A DNA stretch of 44,807 nucleotides from Saccoglossus kowalevskii. Its lineage: Eukaryota; Hemichordata; Enteropneusta; Harrimaniidae. Location: positions 1 to 44,807 of the forward strand of contig NW_003105121.1 in NCBI RefSeq assembly GCF_000003605.2, in the 5' to 3' direction. The translations under genes were made by a program, and so were the position numbers. This document shows positions 33,950 to 44,807 of this stretch, one piece after another (within the stretch, counting starts at the first letter, position 1; each line of letters starts with the position of its first letter). The notes under the pieces were generated by a model, which saw only the letters and a list, made by a program, of their open reading frames with translations, did no database searches and was not told the origin of the DNA.

Positions 33950-34500
33950 AATGACGTGCAGGCTGTAACCCAATATACATGAATATCCTGATAAAAAGCC
34001 CTATTCATCTGCGGCAAATGGCGTGCATCTGTAACTCAATGTTCATGATCCGAGAACCGGATTCGGACACATTTTACAGACCACGATTTCAGGATTTTAT
34101 GAAACAAAATGACCATCAAATTTGACACATTTGGTCGAATCACAAAATAACACGACCTACTGTATTACTTTCAACTGAATTGGGCAATATACTAGTGAGG
34201 AATAGACATGGACATAAATGAAAACAAATAGCCGCCAGTCGGCCATTTTTGTTCGAATTTCCAAAATATGCATGATAATGACACGAAGTTTAAATGCTGT
34301 TCATTCTGCGGAGCGGTCCCTGACACTTTTAAGTATCTGACCAAAATGGCCGCAACTGAGCCATACTTGTCATCAAATGGTAATGAAAATTGGTGTGCAT
34401 ATGTGAGTCATTATACATTGTACGTGTGTCAAATTCGAATGTGATCGGTCAAAGCAGTGTCTGTAAAATGACAACGGACGGACGGAATCGGTAATTTATC
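33950..34500. repeat. Probable dispersed noncoding repeat
   Basis: It contains two related segments about 70 bases apart (GACGTGCAGGCTGTAACCCA at about 33953 and GGCGTGCATCTGTAACTCA at about 34020), followed by phrases such as GCCATTTTTGTTCGAATTTCC and a GGACGGACGGA end near 34485. Such text is common in noncoding repeats of mollusc and other lophotrochozoan genomes. The family assignment is by style only. Confidence 0.35.
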
Positions 34501-34738
34501 ATGATAAAATCGAGAACTAAAAAATACACAACGTCTGCGTAAGGTATATATAATACTTGCAAACAAAAAAATCCTCCAGCCCCAGATTTCAAATAGGTGA
34601 CCCTTTAGTAAACTGCTGTCAAGTTAAACTTTATATAATGTCTATTTACTGGATACATAATAAAGTGGTACTGAGCGATAAACTAAACTAACATCTTTAA
34701 CTAACTGTTCGTGAGCGCAATAAAAACGCTTATAGATA

Positions 34739-37615
34739 CTACTTTCCACGAAATAGAGATTTGATTGCTTTCGGCATCTGTACTTTGTTAGCTTCTGCCA
34801 CCGAGCACACTCTCTTCCGCGTCTGTCCAACGGATGGCATGCGATGTGCGCGCGTCAATGGATTCGATTCGCTGTTCAGGTAGATTTTCAACGGTGAATT
34901 GGCCAATGCTTGATTTTTTGAGCGCCGCGGCGCTTGTGATGTGGATACCTTCACCTGGCGTAATCGCGAAGGCGCGCGAGCCGGGTGTTTCAGTTTCCAT
35001 GCCAACACTCTTTTGGCTCTCTTTTGTTGTCTTTCGTGTTCCTGTTTCTGTTGTTCGGCTTCGTGATCTATGATTTGCACACCGCTATCGTCTTCGACAG
35101 TAATCTGAATGTTCACATCGTCTGTGTTGGGGTTACTATATTCAATCGACTCGATGCCGAATCTTTTCCGCCGTCTACCCTTTCTTTTCGAGTGATGTTT
35201 AGTTTCATGTTGCCTCCTGAATTCCCCTAAGTCTATTGTCAAGGAGAGTCCAGATCGAGTCCCCCGTCGCTGTTTCTTTAAATCAAAAGCGTGGGCGTCC
35301 TTTTTGTTTGTACCATGACTAGAGCTTTCGTTTTTTCCACTTTCTGAGCTATCAGATTTCTTGGCACTTAGTGGATGGTGCTTGTTTTCATCATGTTTTT
35401 TAGCTGAATCGCGTTGCCAATGGCTGGTCGAATCACCCAAAGGCAGTGATGCCGGTGTTGCCGATACATCATGTACTTTAGTCGAAAGTCTAGAATTTTT
35501 TTTCATCACCTTTAGCTCATCTTTTAACTCTTGTATTCGAATATCCAACGCCACTAATGTTGGCGACCTTTGCTGGACCGTGACAGGCTTTTTAAGGCTA
35601 TCAAGGCCCCGCGGGAATTTAAAAACTCCCTGATCGGTTGTCGTCGTACGGGGGCTTCCCTGGCATGAATCGCTGCATCTGTTTTTGAAAAAAGTCGAAT
35701 CTCGTTCTAAAGGAAATGTACTTAGCATTCGCGGTGTTGTTGCTTCGTCATTAGAGTCCGTTATACGAGGGAAATTGTTGCTCTGCAATCCTTCATTGAG
35801 CACAGCCAGTGAAGGATTTTGACCGTCAACGAGTCTCAGTTTACTCAGACTGCGTCTCAATATATCTTTCCTCTTTGCTTTTTGTTTTACCTGTCTCTCA
35901 CTTTTAACGTTATCTCCTTTGTTCAAATCTTCGCTCCTGATCCTTGTTGCTACTGAACCATCCCCGCTGTTCTCTGGCTCTTTATTCATATTTTCCGTCT
36001 TTAAGACACAGTCATTGTCAATGCCGTGTAATTGGCCATAGGGAGGAGACTCGGCGATTTTGAAACCAGAGTCATGTCGCGGTAATATTGTACGTATTCC
36101 TGACTGTGTATTGATAATCGTCGGGGAAGGCTCGGGAGAGCACTCAGACTCGCTTTGAATCACCTGTAGCTTAGCAACCACGGATGTAAGTGTATCTTTT
36201 TTTCGAAGATAGCTCTTTTTCGTATTTTCGCAATTTGACTTTTCACTTTCCCCACTTGTAGGTCTGCTTACAGGAAGCGAACTGCTTCGTGAATTTCGAA
36301 AATCACCGCTGTCAGAATCGCCTTCGCTTTTACCAGTGTTTGGTGGCTTCTTGGTTTTGACTTTCTTTATGATCGTTCCGTGAGACTGTCTGCTACTCTG
36401 AGAGTTGCTAGGCGACGATGTGCTCGACTTATCTCCATCACTGGGCATTCCATCCGGAGTATCCGTTCGAGGTTTTGCTTTCCGTGGTGTTCTTGGGAGA
36501 ATCTGATCGCTTAAAAGCAACAAACCCCGAGTTTTTCGTTTTAATGCGGTTAATGCGTGCACAGTCTGAGCTGTCGATGAGAGGTTGTTGAGTTTTCTTG
36601 TCGAGTCCCCCAAACCTTTTTTTCCACACTTCGCACTTTTCTTTCTCAACAGTTTCCCTGGCAACCAGGGTATTTCTGCATCCACTGTAGATGAATCATC
36701 TTCAGTAGTAGGAACCGGGGATGGTGCCGGCTGAGGCGTTACCTTCGCCGCCTGTCTGTATGATGTTGAATTTTGCGCACAGTACATCTCGTAGAGTTGT
36801 ATCACTTCGATGTGAGGCGGTCGCGGGTGTTCAAATTCGGTATTCATCAGCGTCGTCACCGTACCGCACTGTGAAATGCGTAGTCGTTCATGGGATGTCG
36901 CAAAACTTGTTGATTTTGGTCTATCTGGCACTGAGGGTAGTCTGTCTGCGTTTTCGGCCGCCCCTGCAGACAGCGTACGTAAGTGTCGGTCTTTGAATGA
37001 AACCCCTTTAACCAAATCGGTGAAAAACCCATCGGGCGTGTTTTTATCAGTTTTTTGAGCCCATTCCAATGCTGTTTGAAACTCAACATTGTCTTTAATC
37101 GTGAATGAAGCGTTGCCACTGACAACCAGCAATCTCGCACATCCCAGGTGTCCGTTCTTTGTCGCCAGTATCAAAGGCGTTTCCCCATTTCGGTTCATCA
37201 CATCCACAGACACACGATATTTCTTATACATTTCCAACAATAACCGCATAATCTGCTTGTCTCCCGTCTTTGCTGATATATGGAGCACGGTGTTGCCGTT
37301 CGCGTCTTGTGCATTCAATAAACAAGGGTCGTGCGACAGAAATAACGACACCAGAGCACGTTTCTTCATTCTACACGCCAGTGCAAGCGAGTTCGTCCCG
37401 TTTTTACTGCTAGTTGATATGTCTGCTCCGTGATTAAGTAAAACTTTGGCTATATTTACAGACGTTCGCTCATGTTCCAGTATGCAACAGTGCATTAGCG
37501 GTGTCATACTGTCATCATCCATTGCATTAACGTCAATATCCACAAACAATTCCGAATCAAGCAAGTAACGTACCTGCTGCAGTCGATTGCATTTTACGGC
37601 TTTATGAAGCGCCAT
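34739..37615 (-). CDS. Intronless ankyrin-repeat protein, 958 residues
   Basis: One uninterrupted frame ends at TAG 34739-34741. The first ATG is at 37615 (MALHKAVKCNRLQQV). The frame extends about 100 bases upstream to a stop without another ATG, so this start is preferred unless an upstream exon exists. Five ankyrin repeats fill residues 1-190 (TPLMHCC, NSLALAC, TVLHISAKTGD, TPLILATKNGH, TALEWAQ). The rest is Ser/Thr/Lys/Pro-rich and probably disordered, with a short coiled coil near 682-705 (LDIRIQELKDELKVMKK) and a basic nuclear-localisation-like cluster near 805-820 (SKRKGRRRKRFG). The C-terminus is KAIKSLFRGK. N-terminal ankyrins, a long disordered tail and a single exon recall vertebrate ANKRD34/ANKRD63 proteins, but the tail gives no match I can name. 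Likely a scaffold or adaptor. There are no defects. Confidence 0.9.
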   Translation of the reverse strand: MALHKAVKCNRLQQVRYLLDSELFVDIDVNAMDDDSMTPLMHCCILEHERTSVNIAKVLLNHGADISTSSKNGTNSLALACRMKKRALVSLFLSHDPCLLNAQDANGNTVLHISAKTGDKQIMRLLLEMYKKYRVSVDVMNRNGETPLILATKNGHLGCARLLVVSGNASFTIKDNVEFQTALEWAQKTDKNTPDGFFTDLVKGVSFKDRHLRTLSAGAAENADRLPSVPDRPKSTSFATSHERLRISQCGTVTTLMNTEFEHPRPPHIEVIQLYEMYCAQNSTSYRQAAKVTPQPAPSPVPTTEDDSSTVDAEIPWLPGKLLRKKSAKCGKKGLGDSTRKLNNLSSTAQTVHALTALKRKTRGLLLLSDQILPRTPRKAKPRTDTPDGMPSDGDKSSTSSPSNSQSSRQSHGTIIKKVKTKKPPNTGKSEGDSDSGDFRNSRSSSLPVSRPTSGESEKSNCENTKKSYLRKKDTLTSVVAKLQVIQSESECSPEPSPTIINTQSGIRTILPRHDSGFKIAESPPYGQLHGIDNDCVLKTENMNKEPENSGDGSVATRIRSEDLNKGDNVKSERQVKQKAKRKDILRRSLSKLRLVDGQNPSLAVLNEGLQSNNFPRITDSNDEATTPRMLSTFPLERDSTFFKNRCSDSCQGSPRTTTTDQGVFKFPRGLDSLKKPVTVQQRSPTLVALDIRIQELKDELKVMKKNSRLSTKVHDVSATPASLPLGDSTSHWQRDSAKKHDENKHHPLSAKKSDSSESGKNESSSHGTNKKDAHAFDLKKQRRGTRSGLSLTIDLGEFRRQHETKHHSKRKGRRRKRFGIESIEYSNPNTDDVNIQITVEDDSGVQIIDHEAEQQKQEHERQQKRAKRVLAWKLKHPARAPSRLRQVKVSTSQAPRRSKNQALANSPLKIYLNSESNPLTRAHRMPSVGQTRKRVCSVAEANKVQMPKAIKSLFRGK

Positions 37616-37746
37616 GTTGTACCGAACGTGTGATGTAGATGGCGTCCAATATTCCTCCGGATCGCAAGTGTGTATCGGAATACACTCCAAATAGCAACAG
37701 GCTCGCAGCTTGTTGAATTAAGCTACGTTAATAAGAAGAAGAAAAA

Positions 37747-37766
37747 TACGCCGAGACTTCGGCGTA
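37747..37766. repeat. Perfect 8-bp stem hairpin
   Basis: TACGCCGA GACT TCGGCGTA: a perfect 8-base stem with a 4-base loop, about 130 bases before the ankyrin gene ATG, possibly in its 5' UTR or promoter. Confidence 0.6.
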
Positions 37767-37953
37767 CGATAAGTGACTTCACATTAGTCTAATATGCTGC
37801 ATAGCATGGATCCATTATATCGAGTAATGTACATAACACGACGATCTGAATTTGTCGGAATTGTACACTTAATACACATCACGTACATCCTGTGACGTAA
37901 CAAGTCATTAAACTTGTCCGTAGTGTTATGTAATTCCTACTTGTTTCATCAAC

Positions 37954-37963
37954 CGCATGCGCA
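37954..37963. promoter_or_regulatory. NRF1-like palindromic site
   Basis: CGCATGCGCA is close to the NRF1 consensus (YGCGCATGCGC). It lies about 340 bases upstream of the ankyrin gene start, so a promoter role is plausible but unproven. Confidence 0.35.
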
Positions 37964-39495
37964 GTGTATTAGTGTATGATGAGATTCAACCAACAGCATG
38001 GACGGTGAATGTCTAACTAAGCTACGGCGTTTCCTAGATCGATGTGCTTTCGTCTCTACGCCAAAGAATATCATACATTATTTGTAGATTTTCACTCAAC
38101 TAGAAAACGTGTCAGCTATCACCAACTCACTCGAACGTCGCCGTGTTCAGTAGCACCGCATCAGCAACTAGATGAACTTCCGATCACAATGCCATATCCG
38201 AATACACTCACATCCACTAGGCAGCGCCGATTTCGTCCACACAACCTTGTCTTTCCACCACAAAAATAAAAAAATAACGTTGACGATCATGTGCCTCCAG
38301 ATATATGTGATTCGATCAGGGGCCGCACTGTAGTCATGGCAACTTGAAACAGTCTAGATCTATTATTATTATTATACTATACACGCGTGAATCCAATTTT
38401 ACAGGCGATACCATTATTTGATAGGTAACATGGTGTCGTATCACGTTGTTAATGCGCACCTAATAAAACACGATGTGCAAATGGTTACAGTGTGAATTTA
38501 AAATATACACCCGGCAATTGAACGAATATGGACGAATACATAATAATGATAAAGCGCCGTGGTCTTCGCTCCGCCCCACGCGACGTATACAACGTGTGTC
38601 AAATAATTCTCTGTTTCATACGGAATTGGGACGCGCGTCGCGTGACTACTGTCGCGCCATACGCAACGCGCGTGTTCGCTACGAGTAATAAGTTAAACAG
38701 AGAGTCGTGTTTGCGGCTAATGGACTTGTAACGATATAAATAGAGTCAGATGAATTACGAACAGTAAGAGCGTTAATATCCGGCAGTTACAAGTATAGGT
38801 GTTTCATATAACATAACCGGAGTGTGTATAATTGCGAGTATTTATACATACCATACACGATATAGTCGATTCGTTACGCACATGGCAGTTTACCAACAGC
38901 TCTGACGTGAAGGCATGTCGGTTTTCCGGTATTCATGATACTAGAAGCTCACTCTCTGAAATGCGACACTTGGCGGGGAGGGGGGGGGCAAAACACACAT
39001 ATAAGAACGTTGTATTAGCAGGAAATGAAGTTGTCAGGATAGCTTTTCTCCGACTCACTCATGTTGCCATGGAATCCGTTACTGTGTTGTCTCATCACTG
39101 TCTCAGTACAACTACTAGATTATTGAAAAGCGCGTTTTTCTGAGTGATCGTGGATAGCTATGTATGAGAAATTACTAGACATCTACGTTTTGATACAACT
39201 GTGTATTGTTATGTGAGATGTAAAACAAAACAAGATAAATGGCTGCAGCCAAGAAGATTAGTTGTTTGTGTTTTACTATAAATATAAAGTAAATCTATTT
39301 TCAAGTTTAGTATAAAAAAGATACAGGTTCGACGTATAAAATCATGTTAGAGTTACCGTAATCACACGAGTATTTCGTTTTATTTGGCGGCAATAGAACT
39401 TTCTCGAAATTGGTGACGTAATTGCGAAACTGTAATGAACACGCGTCACCGGTTCGAAACTAAGACACCAAAAATTACTAATTTACATAAAATAA
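37964..39495. other. Noncoding upstream of ankyrin gene; CpG-rich patch
   Basis: No gene is supported. 38555-38690 is markedly CpG-rich against the AT-rich background (CTCCGCCCCACGCGACG, GACGCGCGTCGCGTGACT) and could be promoter DNA. Short ORFs there lack domains. 38407-38421 shares 15 bases with the hairpin at 19461-19513. A G-rich run lies near 38977-38988. Confidence 0.4.
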
Positions 39496-39497
39496 AA

Positions 39498-40055
39498 CTA
39501 TGAGGCAATGTTAGCAATGAGACAATGTTAGCAATGAGACAATGTTAGCAATGAGACAATGTTAGTTAGCAATGAGACAATGTTAGTTATCAATGAGACA
39601 ATGTTAGTTAGCAATGAGACAATGTTAGTAAGCAATGGGACAATGTTAGTAAACAATGAGACAATGTTAGTTAGCAATGAGACAATGTTAGTTAGCAATG
39701 AGACAATGTTAGCAATGAGACAATGTTAGCAATGAGACAATGTTAGTTATCAATGAGACAATGTTAGCAATGAGACAATGTTAGCAATGAGGCAATGTTA
39801 GTTATCAATGAGACAATGTTAGCAATGAGACAATGTTAGTTAGCAATGAGGAAATGTTAGCAATGAGGAAATGTTCGCAATGAGTAATATTAACAATGAG
39901 ACAATGTTAACAATGGGACAATGTTAACAATGAGACAGTGTTAGCAACGAGGTAATGTTAGCAAATAGGAAATGTTAACAATAAGACAATGTTAGTAATG
40001 AGTCAATGTTAACAATGAGGCAATGTTAGCCATAAGGTAAGTTTAGCAATGAACA
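39498..40055. repeat. 17/21-bp minisatellite
   Basis: About 30 copies of CAATGAGACAATGTTAG (17 bases), many with an extra TTAG or TTAT that makes 21-base units. Copies are near-identical in 39500-39850 and decay toward 40055. Confidence 0.92.
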
Positions 40056-41955
40056 GTACAGAACGAACCAATGAAAAACAACTCTGAAATGCATCTACTA
40101 CAGTTAGTACTCAGCTGGGTTAACATTCATGTGGTTGAATTGGCTTAATGTCTAGAAACTATACAAATAGAAAGAAGGCAGCCCTGCTTTTAAAGTGTTT
40201 ACATTGTCGTTTACGTGGGTTTATTTGCTGTATGAATCATTTAACGTTGTGTGACTTGGCCATGTCCTTCAAATTGGCGGGGGTGAATTACAATGATAGA
40301 CCTGATGCCAACGTGGTCTCGGGCGATCTACACACATTGTACAAAATATTCTCCTATATGTAGAACCGATTTTTTTTTCTGCGGAGAACTAATCATGTCA
40401 TATATCAATCACCCTGGTAACGTGACAATAAATCAGTACACGTAATGTATCTGTACTATTCATCTGAATTGTGAAATATGTTTTCAATTACATTTCCCAC
40501 AATAACACGAACTTGTTGCCATTTGAATACAAGCGGATAGTAATTATAACAAGTATCGTTGTCATACAACGCGGTCGTCACCACCCACACACTGGAACTG
40601 GCAATTGTCATTTGATATTCAACAGTGCATCTTATTTGCCTGTCTCTGACGTCACCTTAAACTCTTCGACGACGAAAACCCAACATATCATCGATTTTGA
40701 TATCTCAGTTTCGATCACAACAGCTGTAGAGCATCATACACAAAAGACAAATACAATTTAGCTGGCTGAATTTTCACGGGATGTTCTCCTTCACTCGTCG
40801 TGCATTATCATTTCACCGCGAATTGATTTTCCTTACAAGATGTTGTACACAAAAGAATAACGTCAAAGGTGGATAACAGGATTTAAATTTTTGTATTATA
40901 GGGTAGTAAACACCTCATTTACTGCCATTTTAAAAATGACCGACAGCTATCAAAATCAACCATAAATTTCGAGTTTTTTAAGTCTCAATTTCACATTAGC
41001 AATTACTCGTATTTAGGTTTACTAAGATAATATTGAAGATATCTTTCCACTTTGCAAATCGAAAAGGTACGATTAAATACACAACATCAATGTTGAGATT
41101 GTGGATAGAGAAATTAGCTGCAGAAAATAAATTAAGCTAAATTATACAATAGAAACTCGAGGCTCGAATCACGAGGCTTTTTTTAATTCTTGGAGATCAA
41201 TTACATGGTTTGACTAAGGGATAAGTTAAAATTGAATTATTAATTATTTATTTATTTACAATTCGTTATTCACGTTTCTTTCATGTTACTATATTCAATG
41301 TATGGTATACTGAACTGTGAAAACTAGGTCTACTAAAATTTAATTTCCTGTGTTATTTTTTCATGCACGCAGACAATTCTATACCAATGCGTGTTATTGC
41401 CAACTGGATCGGGGTCTCTTGGGTCCGGTTATAAATTTATATTGGAGATCTATTCAAAACGCAGTGTACTTATGCGTTGTAAGTAGTACGAACTGTTTTC
41501 ATAAATATGTTTTAAATGCACCGCACGCAATTCATTCAATGTTTCTATATACGTACTCAGTCATAATCTCCGTACAGAGGCGTTGTTTTAAAACATTTCA
41601 GCTATTTACTAAGTGGGATTACTACCTGTAGCTTTTTTAAACAGAATCAACACAAAATAACATAACACCATTTATCCCATATCATGGCAATTCTTCCTTT
41701 CTCTGTTTTTTTTCTTTCTTTCTCTCTTTCTTGCTTGTATAATTTTACGGAATCCACTAACATATTTATATCTAGCTCTGTTCATAGTTCGTAGTCAACG
41801 TGTCGTTTTCATTTTGGACGAATATGTCACATTCTATTCTATTTTATTTTGGGCCCCTACTTTTTATCGTGTTCAGCATCGATATGCCCGATGACGTCAC
41901 AATGTGCTATGTAAGCTGACAATGCACAACTATTCAGAAATATCATCAATAATGT
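40056..41955. other. Noncoding, nothing recognised
   Basis: Short ORFs (for example 40148-40363, 41350-41631) have no recognisable domain and no splice-supported continuation. There is a pyrimidine tract at about 41698-41735. Confidence 0.45.
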
Positions 41956-41959
41956 TCAC

Positions 41960-42612
41960 ATAATATGGTCAAAGGGTAAAATCAAAAGAAAAAGTAATAT
42001 TATTAGCTTCACTAAGAAACGTGCGAAAGACCTCGAGGTCATTCTCCCAGCAAAATTAAATTCGACCGCTCATATTATCAAATGCGTTCGGAATTCTTGG
42101 CTTGATCAAACGAACATGCAGACAATTTAACAGCTCCACCTGCCTAATTAGTTTAAGCAGATCAAGCAGATTGGACAGAAAAGAAAATTTGGAAAATTTC
42201 TCTGCTACCATTCTGCCTTACGCAATAATTCCAATCTAACAACACTTAAGTTTCAGAGAAAGATTCTTGACGCCGTTTTTATCCATAAATGTTTTAATAA
42301 TATGTTTTATTCCTTTAACATAAGTCAATTTTCATGCATCATCACGCACATTTCATCCTTTTACCCTTTTAAAATACCTCGCTGTCGTACAAATTTATGA
42401 GTATGCATTTATCCCTCGGTGCCTGGATCTTTTAAACAACTAGTAACTTTTATGTAGATATGTGTTATAAGAGACGTGTTTTAAACTATCGCGGTTAACA
42501 TTTTATGAAGATTATGGTATAGTGTTTAGTCTATATTTTATTGTTTTGTATTGTTCTTTTGTATTTTTGTATTTTTTGCGACTGCCGTAATTCAGTTGAA
42601 TAAATAAATGAA
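41960..42612 (+). mobile_element. Probable LINE 3' end with AATAAATAAATGA tail
   Basis: Plus-strand frames show decayed segments of LINE ORF2 C-terminal style (ILPYAIIPI, IHKCFNNM, KIPRCRTNL), followed by a T-rich 3' UTR and a terminal AATAAATAAATGA at about 42600-42611. Several stops and shifts make it a dead, 5'-truncated copy. The clade is not determined. Confidence 0.4.
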
Positions 42613-42624
42613 CATCAGATTACT

Positions 42625-42845
42625 TATGCTTGAAGCGGAAGGGGTCGTCAGCTGCGCACGCGCGGGAATTGGGTCCCAGGCGACGATAACAACGCATGCT
42701 AAAAACGCAAAGGCTCATGGGTAGACGCGTGTTTGTAAACAATGACACGCTATGGCCATCTGACGCATGCGCAGGTGACGACTCACCCGCTTTAACAGCC
42801 CACGCAACAAATAAATGCTCAGGCAAAATGTCCGCTGATTGAAAT
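42625..42845. other. CpG-rich patch with NRF1-like site
   Basis: This patch of about 200 bases is much richer in CpG than its surroundings (CTGCGCACGCGCGGG, GACGCATGCGCAGGTGACG) and contains a second CGCATGCGCA motif. It could be a promoter for a gene outside the window; no exon is visible. Confidence 0.35.
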
Positions 42846-44807
42846 TGGACATGATCACCCCGCTTCGATGCACGTCTTATCAGTGTCCGCCATTGTTCGG
42901 CATAACAAATTTATCCACAGTTGGTAAACAGAATTAATCGAAGTCAAATTTTTGCACTTAATTGCTTATTATGAACGTATTTATACAGAATACTTGCTTT
43001 GTATATCTAGATTTACTGTGTGGGTATACTGAGAACCAAATCGACCAGATTGCCGAGGGGGTCGTTACTTTTCTGTTATTAAAATAGCACTGGCAATGAC
43101 GCAGGATAAAATTAAATTGGTTGACCTTTTGTGCCGAGAAACATTTAGAGTAAAATAAAATTCTATTTTTTTCTGGTTTCTTGTCAACAAATAAGACCTA
43201 AGGTGTACATGAATAAGAACGGCACGACGAATGTTTTCAGCGTCGTGTGACAAGTGTTGATTTTTGTATTGAAAGAATATATAAAGCTGATCTTTGTATT
43301 CGAGTAATGATTTATACTATGCAACGAGCATTAGTGAAGTGAAACGTTTTATTTCTATATTTTGCATATTCTTCTGTTTGTCGTGATTCGAGCCATTATT
43401 CGGTCGGTTTGAATTCTTGGTAAAACAATGTCGTCAGTTTCAAGTATACTTGAAGTCGCATTAAGCGTTAGTGGCGAGAAGAGGGAAGTGCGCGCGTGAA
43501 TTTTAAAAAAACACGCCTATTGAATGATTATCCCATGTATAATTCAACATTAATTTAGATATTTCTTTCTCTCTTTGAGTAATGTCAATATATTCAATAT
43601 CAAAGACCTGTCACCTAAAGGTCAGACTATTCTCAGGGAGCATAGAATACATTTACATTGTATATGGGATTAGTATTCTAAACCATAAGAGAAAAATAAC
43701 GAGGAATGTAGTTGTTTCCATGACGACTGTTTGAAATACTCAAATTAGCAGTGAGGCAATTGTTGTCTGAAAAAGCGGGCACGACATACCATATTTCCCA
43801 TTATAAACGTTATCAACAGGCATGTTTAATTCCGTATAATCTCATCTCATGAGTTGGCGTTGTCAGTGGAATCACGATCACTAGACATAGTCGAGTCTTC
43901 CGAATTGCGATATTCTCGTCAGAATAAACACATACATAATACATTTCATTTGTGTCAATATTCATGCTCTGGTGATCACGACATCGTTGATTTATTGTCC
44001 AGTTCACATAGATACGAAATTAACACATATACAAACATCAAACAAAGCAGACGACAGCTAATTTAACGAATATCAATTGGCGCGCAATAATTTTCACAAT
44101 ATGCATAAACGATATTCGTTAGTTGCGCAATCATTCGAGTTAATTTAGAACATCTATCATTTATTGAAATAAGTGAGTGGATATAAAAAAAAAACCCATG
44201 CAATGTATTTGTCATTTATATGTGGCGATAGAAAATAAATGCACATATAGGAAAGTCGAACACGACAAATGCGTCTCAGCACTGAAAGCAGACGCGCTCC
44301 GAGTTACGCCACAATCCACTGTCCCATTACATGAAAGATGTCCTGAAATAGCATGGAATGAATGCGTACTTAAAATGGCTAGATGGACATGCGCAATTCG
44401 AATCTCTGGCGTCACAAACAACGCCCATTTTCACAGAGAAGCTGATTTTTTTAACACTAAGTTTTAGGATTTTCAGTAAATTTAACAAAAGCGCTCTGAA
44501 TATTTCCAGGTTCAGTTGTCAACTGGCTGTGGAGCACCCCTACCCATAATTCAGGCGAGTACCCTTGGTGTTCAGTACAAAGTTTTTAAATTACCCTTCT
44601 TCAAATCTAATGTATATTACAATTCTTCTGAATATTTTCCCATGTGCAATTCTTTCATTTTACCGCAACCAAAAGCTGGGAGATCTGTATGACCTGTGTT
44701 TTCTGTACAAGTGTCTTACTAAAGGAAATCTACATTATAGTAACACATTCATTGGCTCTCCCCACAAACTCCTTTTTTTAACCCCGGTTCGATTCACAAA
44801 ATCACAC
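42846..44807. other. Noncoding, nothing recognised
   Basis: AT-rich sequence without a supported exon. About 40 bases at 44384-44424 resemble part of a vitellogenin intron (16667-16709). The window ends in GGTTCGATTCAC, a tRNA T-loop-like phrase without a visible cloverleaf. Confidence 0.45.

Noticed and set aside
38473-38731. Two overlapping ORFs in the CpG-rich patch
   Set aside because: No domain, and explained by low stop density in GC-rich sequence.
40148-40363. 71-codon ORF with several cysteines
   Set aside because: No recognisable family, no splice context, ordinary length for random ORFs.
44786-44807. tRNA T-arm-like GGTTCGATTC at the right edge
   Set aside because: No acceptor, D or anticodon arms could be paired upstream.

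Overview
This is a stretch of animal nuclear DNA. It has GT-AG introns, an AT-rich background, several minisatellites, broken non-LTR and LTR retrotransposons, and an 871-base run of N at 26410-27280. Vitellogenin, a METTL24-type (Methyltransf_21) gene and mollusc/annelid-style LINEs point to an invertebrate bilaterian, most likely a lophotrochozoan (mollusc, annelid or brachiopod). The species cannot be fixed from the sequence.

Layout. 1-2222 is a 21-bp minisatellite, open in most reading frames, which explains its long false ORFs. 2928-3737 (+) holds the last two exons of a Methyltransf_21 gene. 3738-7860 is noncoding and contains a Ty3/gypsy reverse-transcriptase fossil, a ZMYM/QRICH1/Crypton-like exon remnant, a large foldback palindrome and the end of a TTAA-flanked MITE. 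7868-18841 (-) is a complete vitellogenin gene. I could assemble it into 30 exons, one of them a 12-nt microexon, giving 4,779 coding bases (1,592 residues plus stop) with every junction in phase. A TATA box lies about 50 bp before its ATG. A second, complete TTAA MITE sits in its penultimate intron.

18.9-34.7 kb is gene-poor. It contains a near-perfect hairpin, an LTR-retrotransposon relic with two LTRs (one interrupted by a 1.4-kb insertion), a LINE 3' end, the assembly gap, a 367-bp foldback MITE touching the gap, a decayed 33-bp tandem repeat, and two decayed LINEs. One of these has an L1-like ORF1, a 2A-like motif and a lost endonuclease. 34739-37615 (-) is an intronless 958-residue ankyrin-repeat protein with a long disordered, basic C-terminal part. 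37.7-44.8 kb has no recognisable gene. It holds CpG-rich patches with NRF1-like sites, a 17/21-bp minisatellite and another LINE tail.

The three host genes look functionally unrelated: secreted yolk/lipid-transfer protein, probable methyltransferase, and ankyrin scaffold. I found no gene cluster acting as a system. The most informative objects are the complete vitellogenin structure (microexon, serine-rich phosvitin-like exon, divergent VWD domain) and the small palindromic or TIR elements around it.
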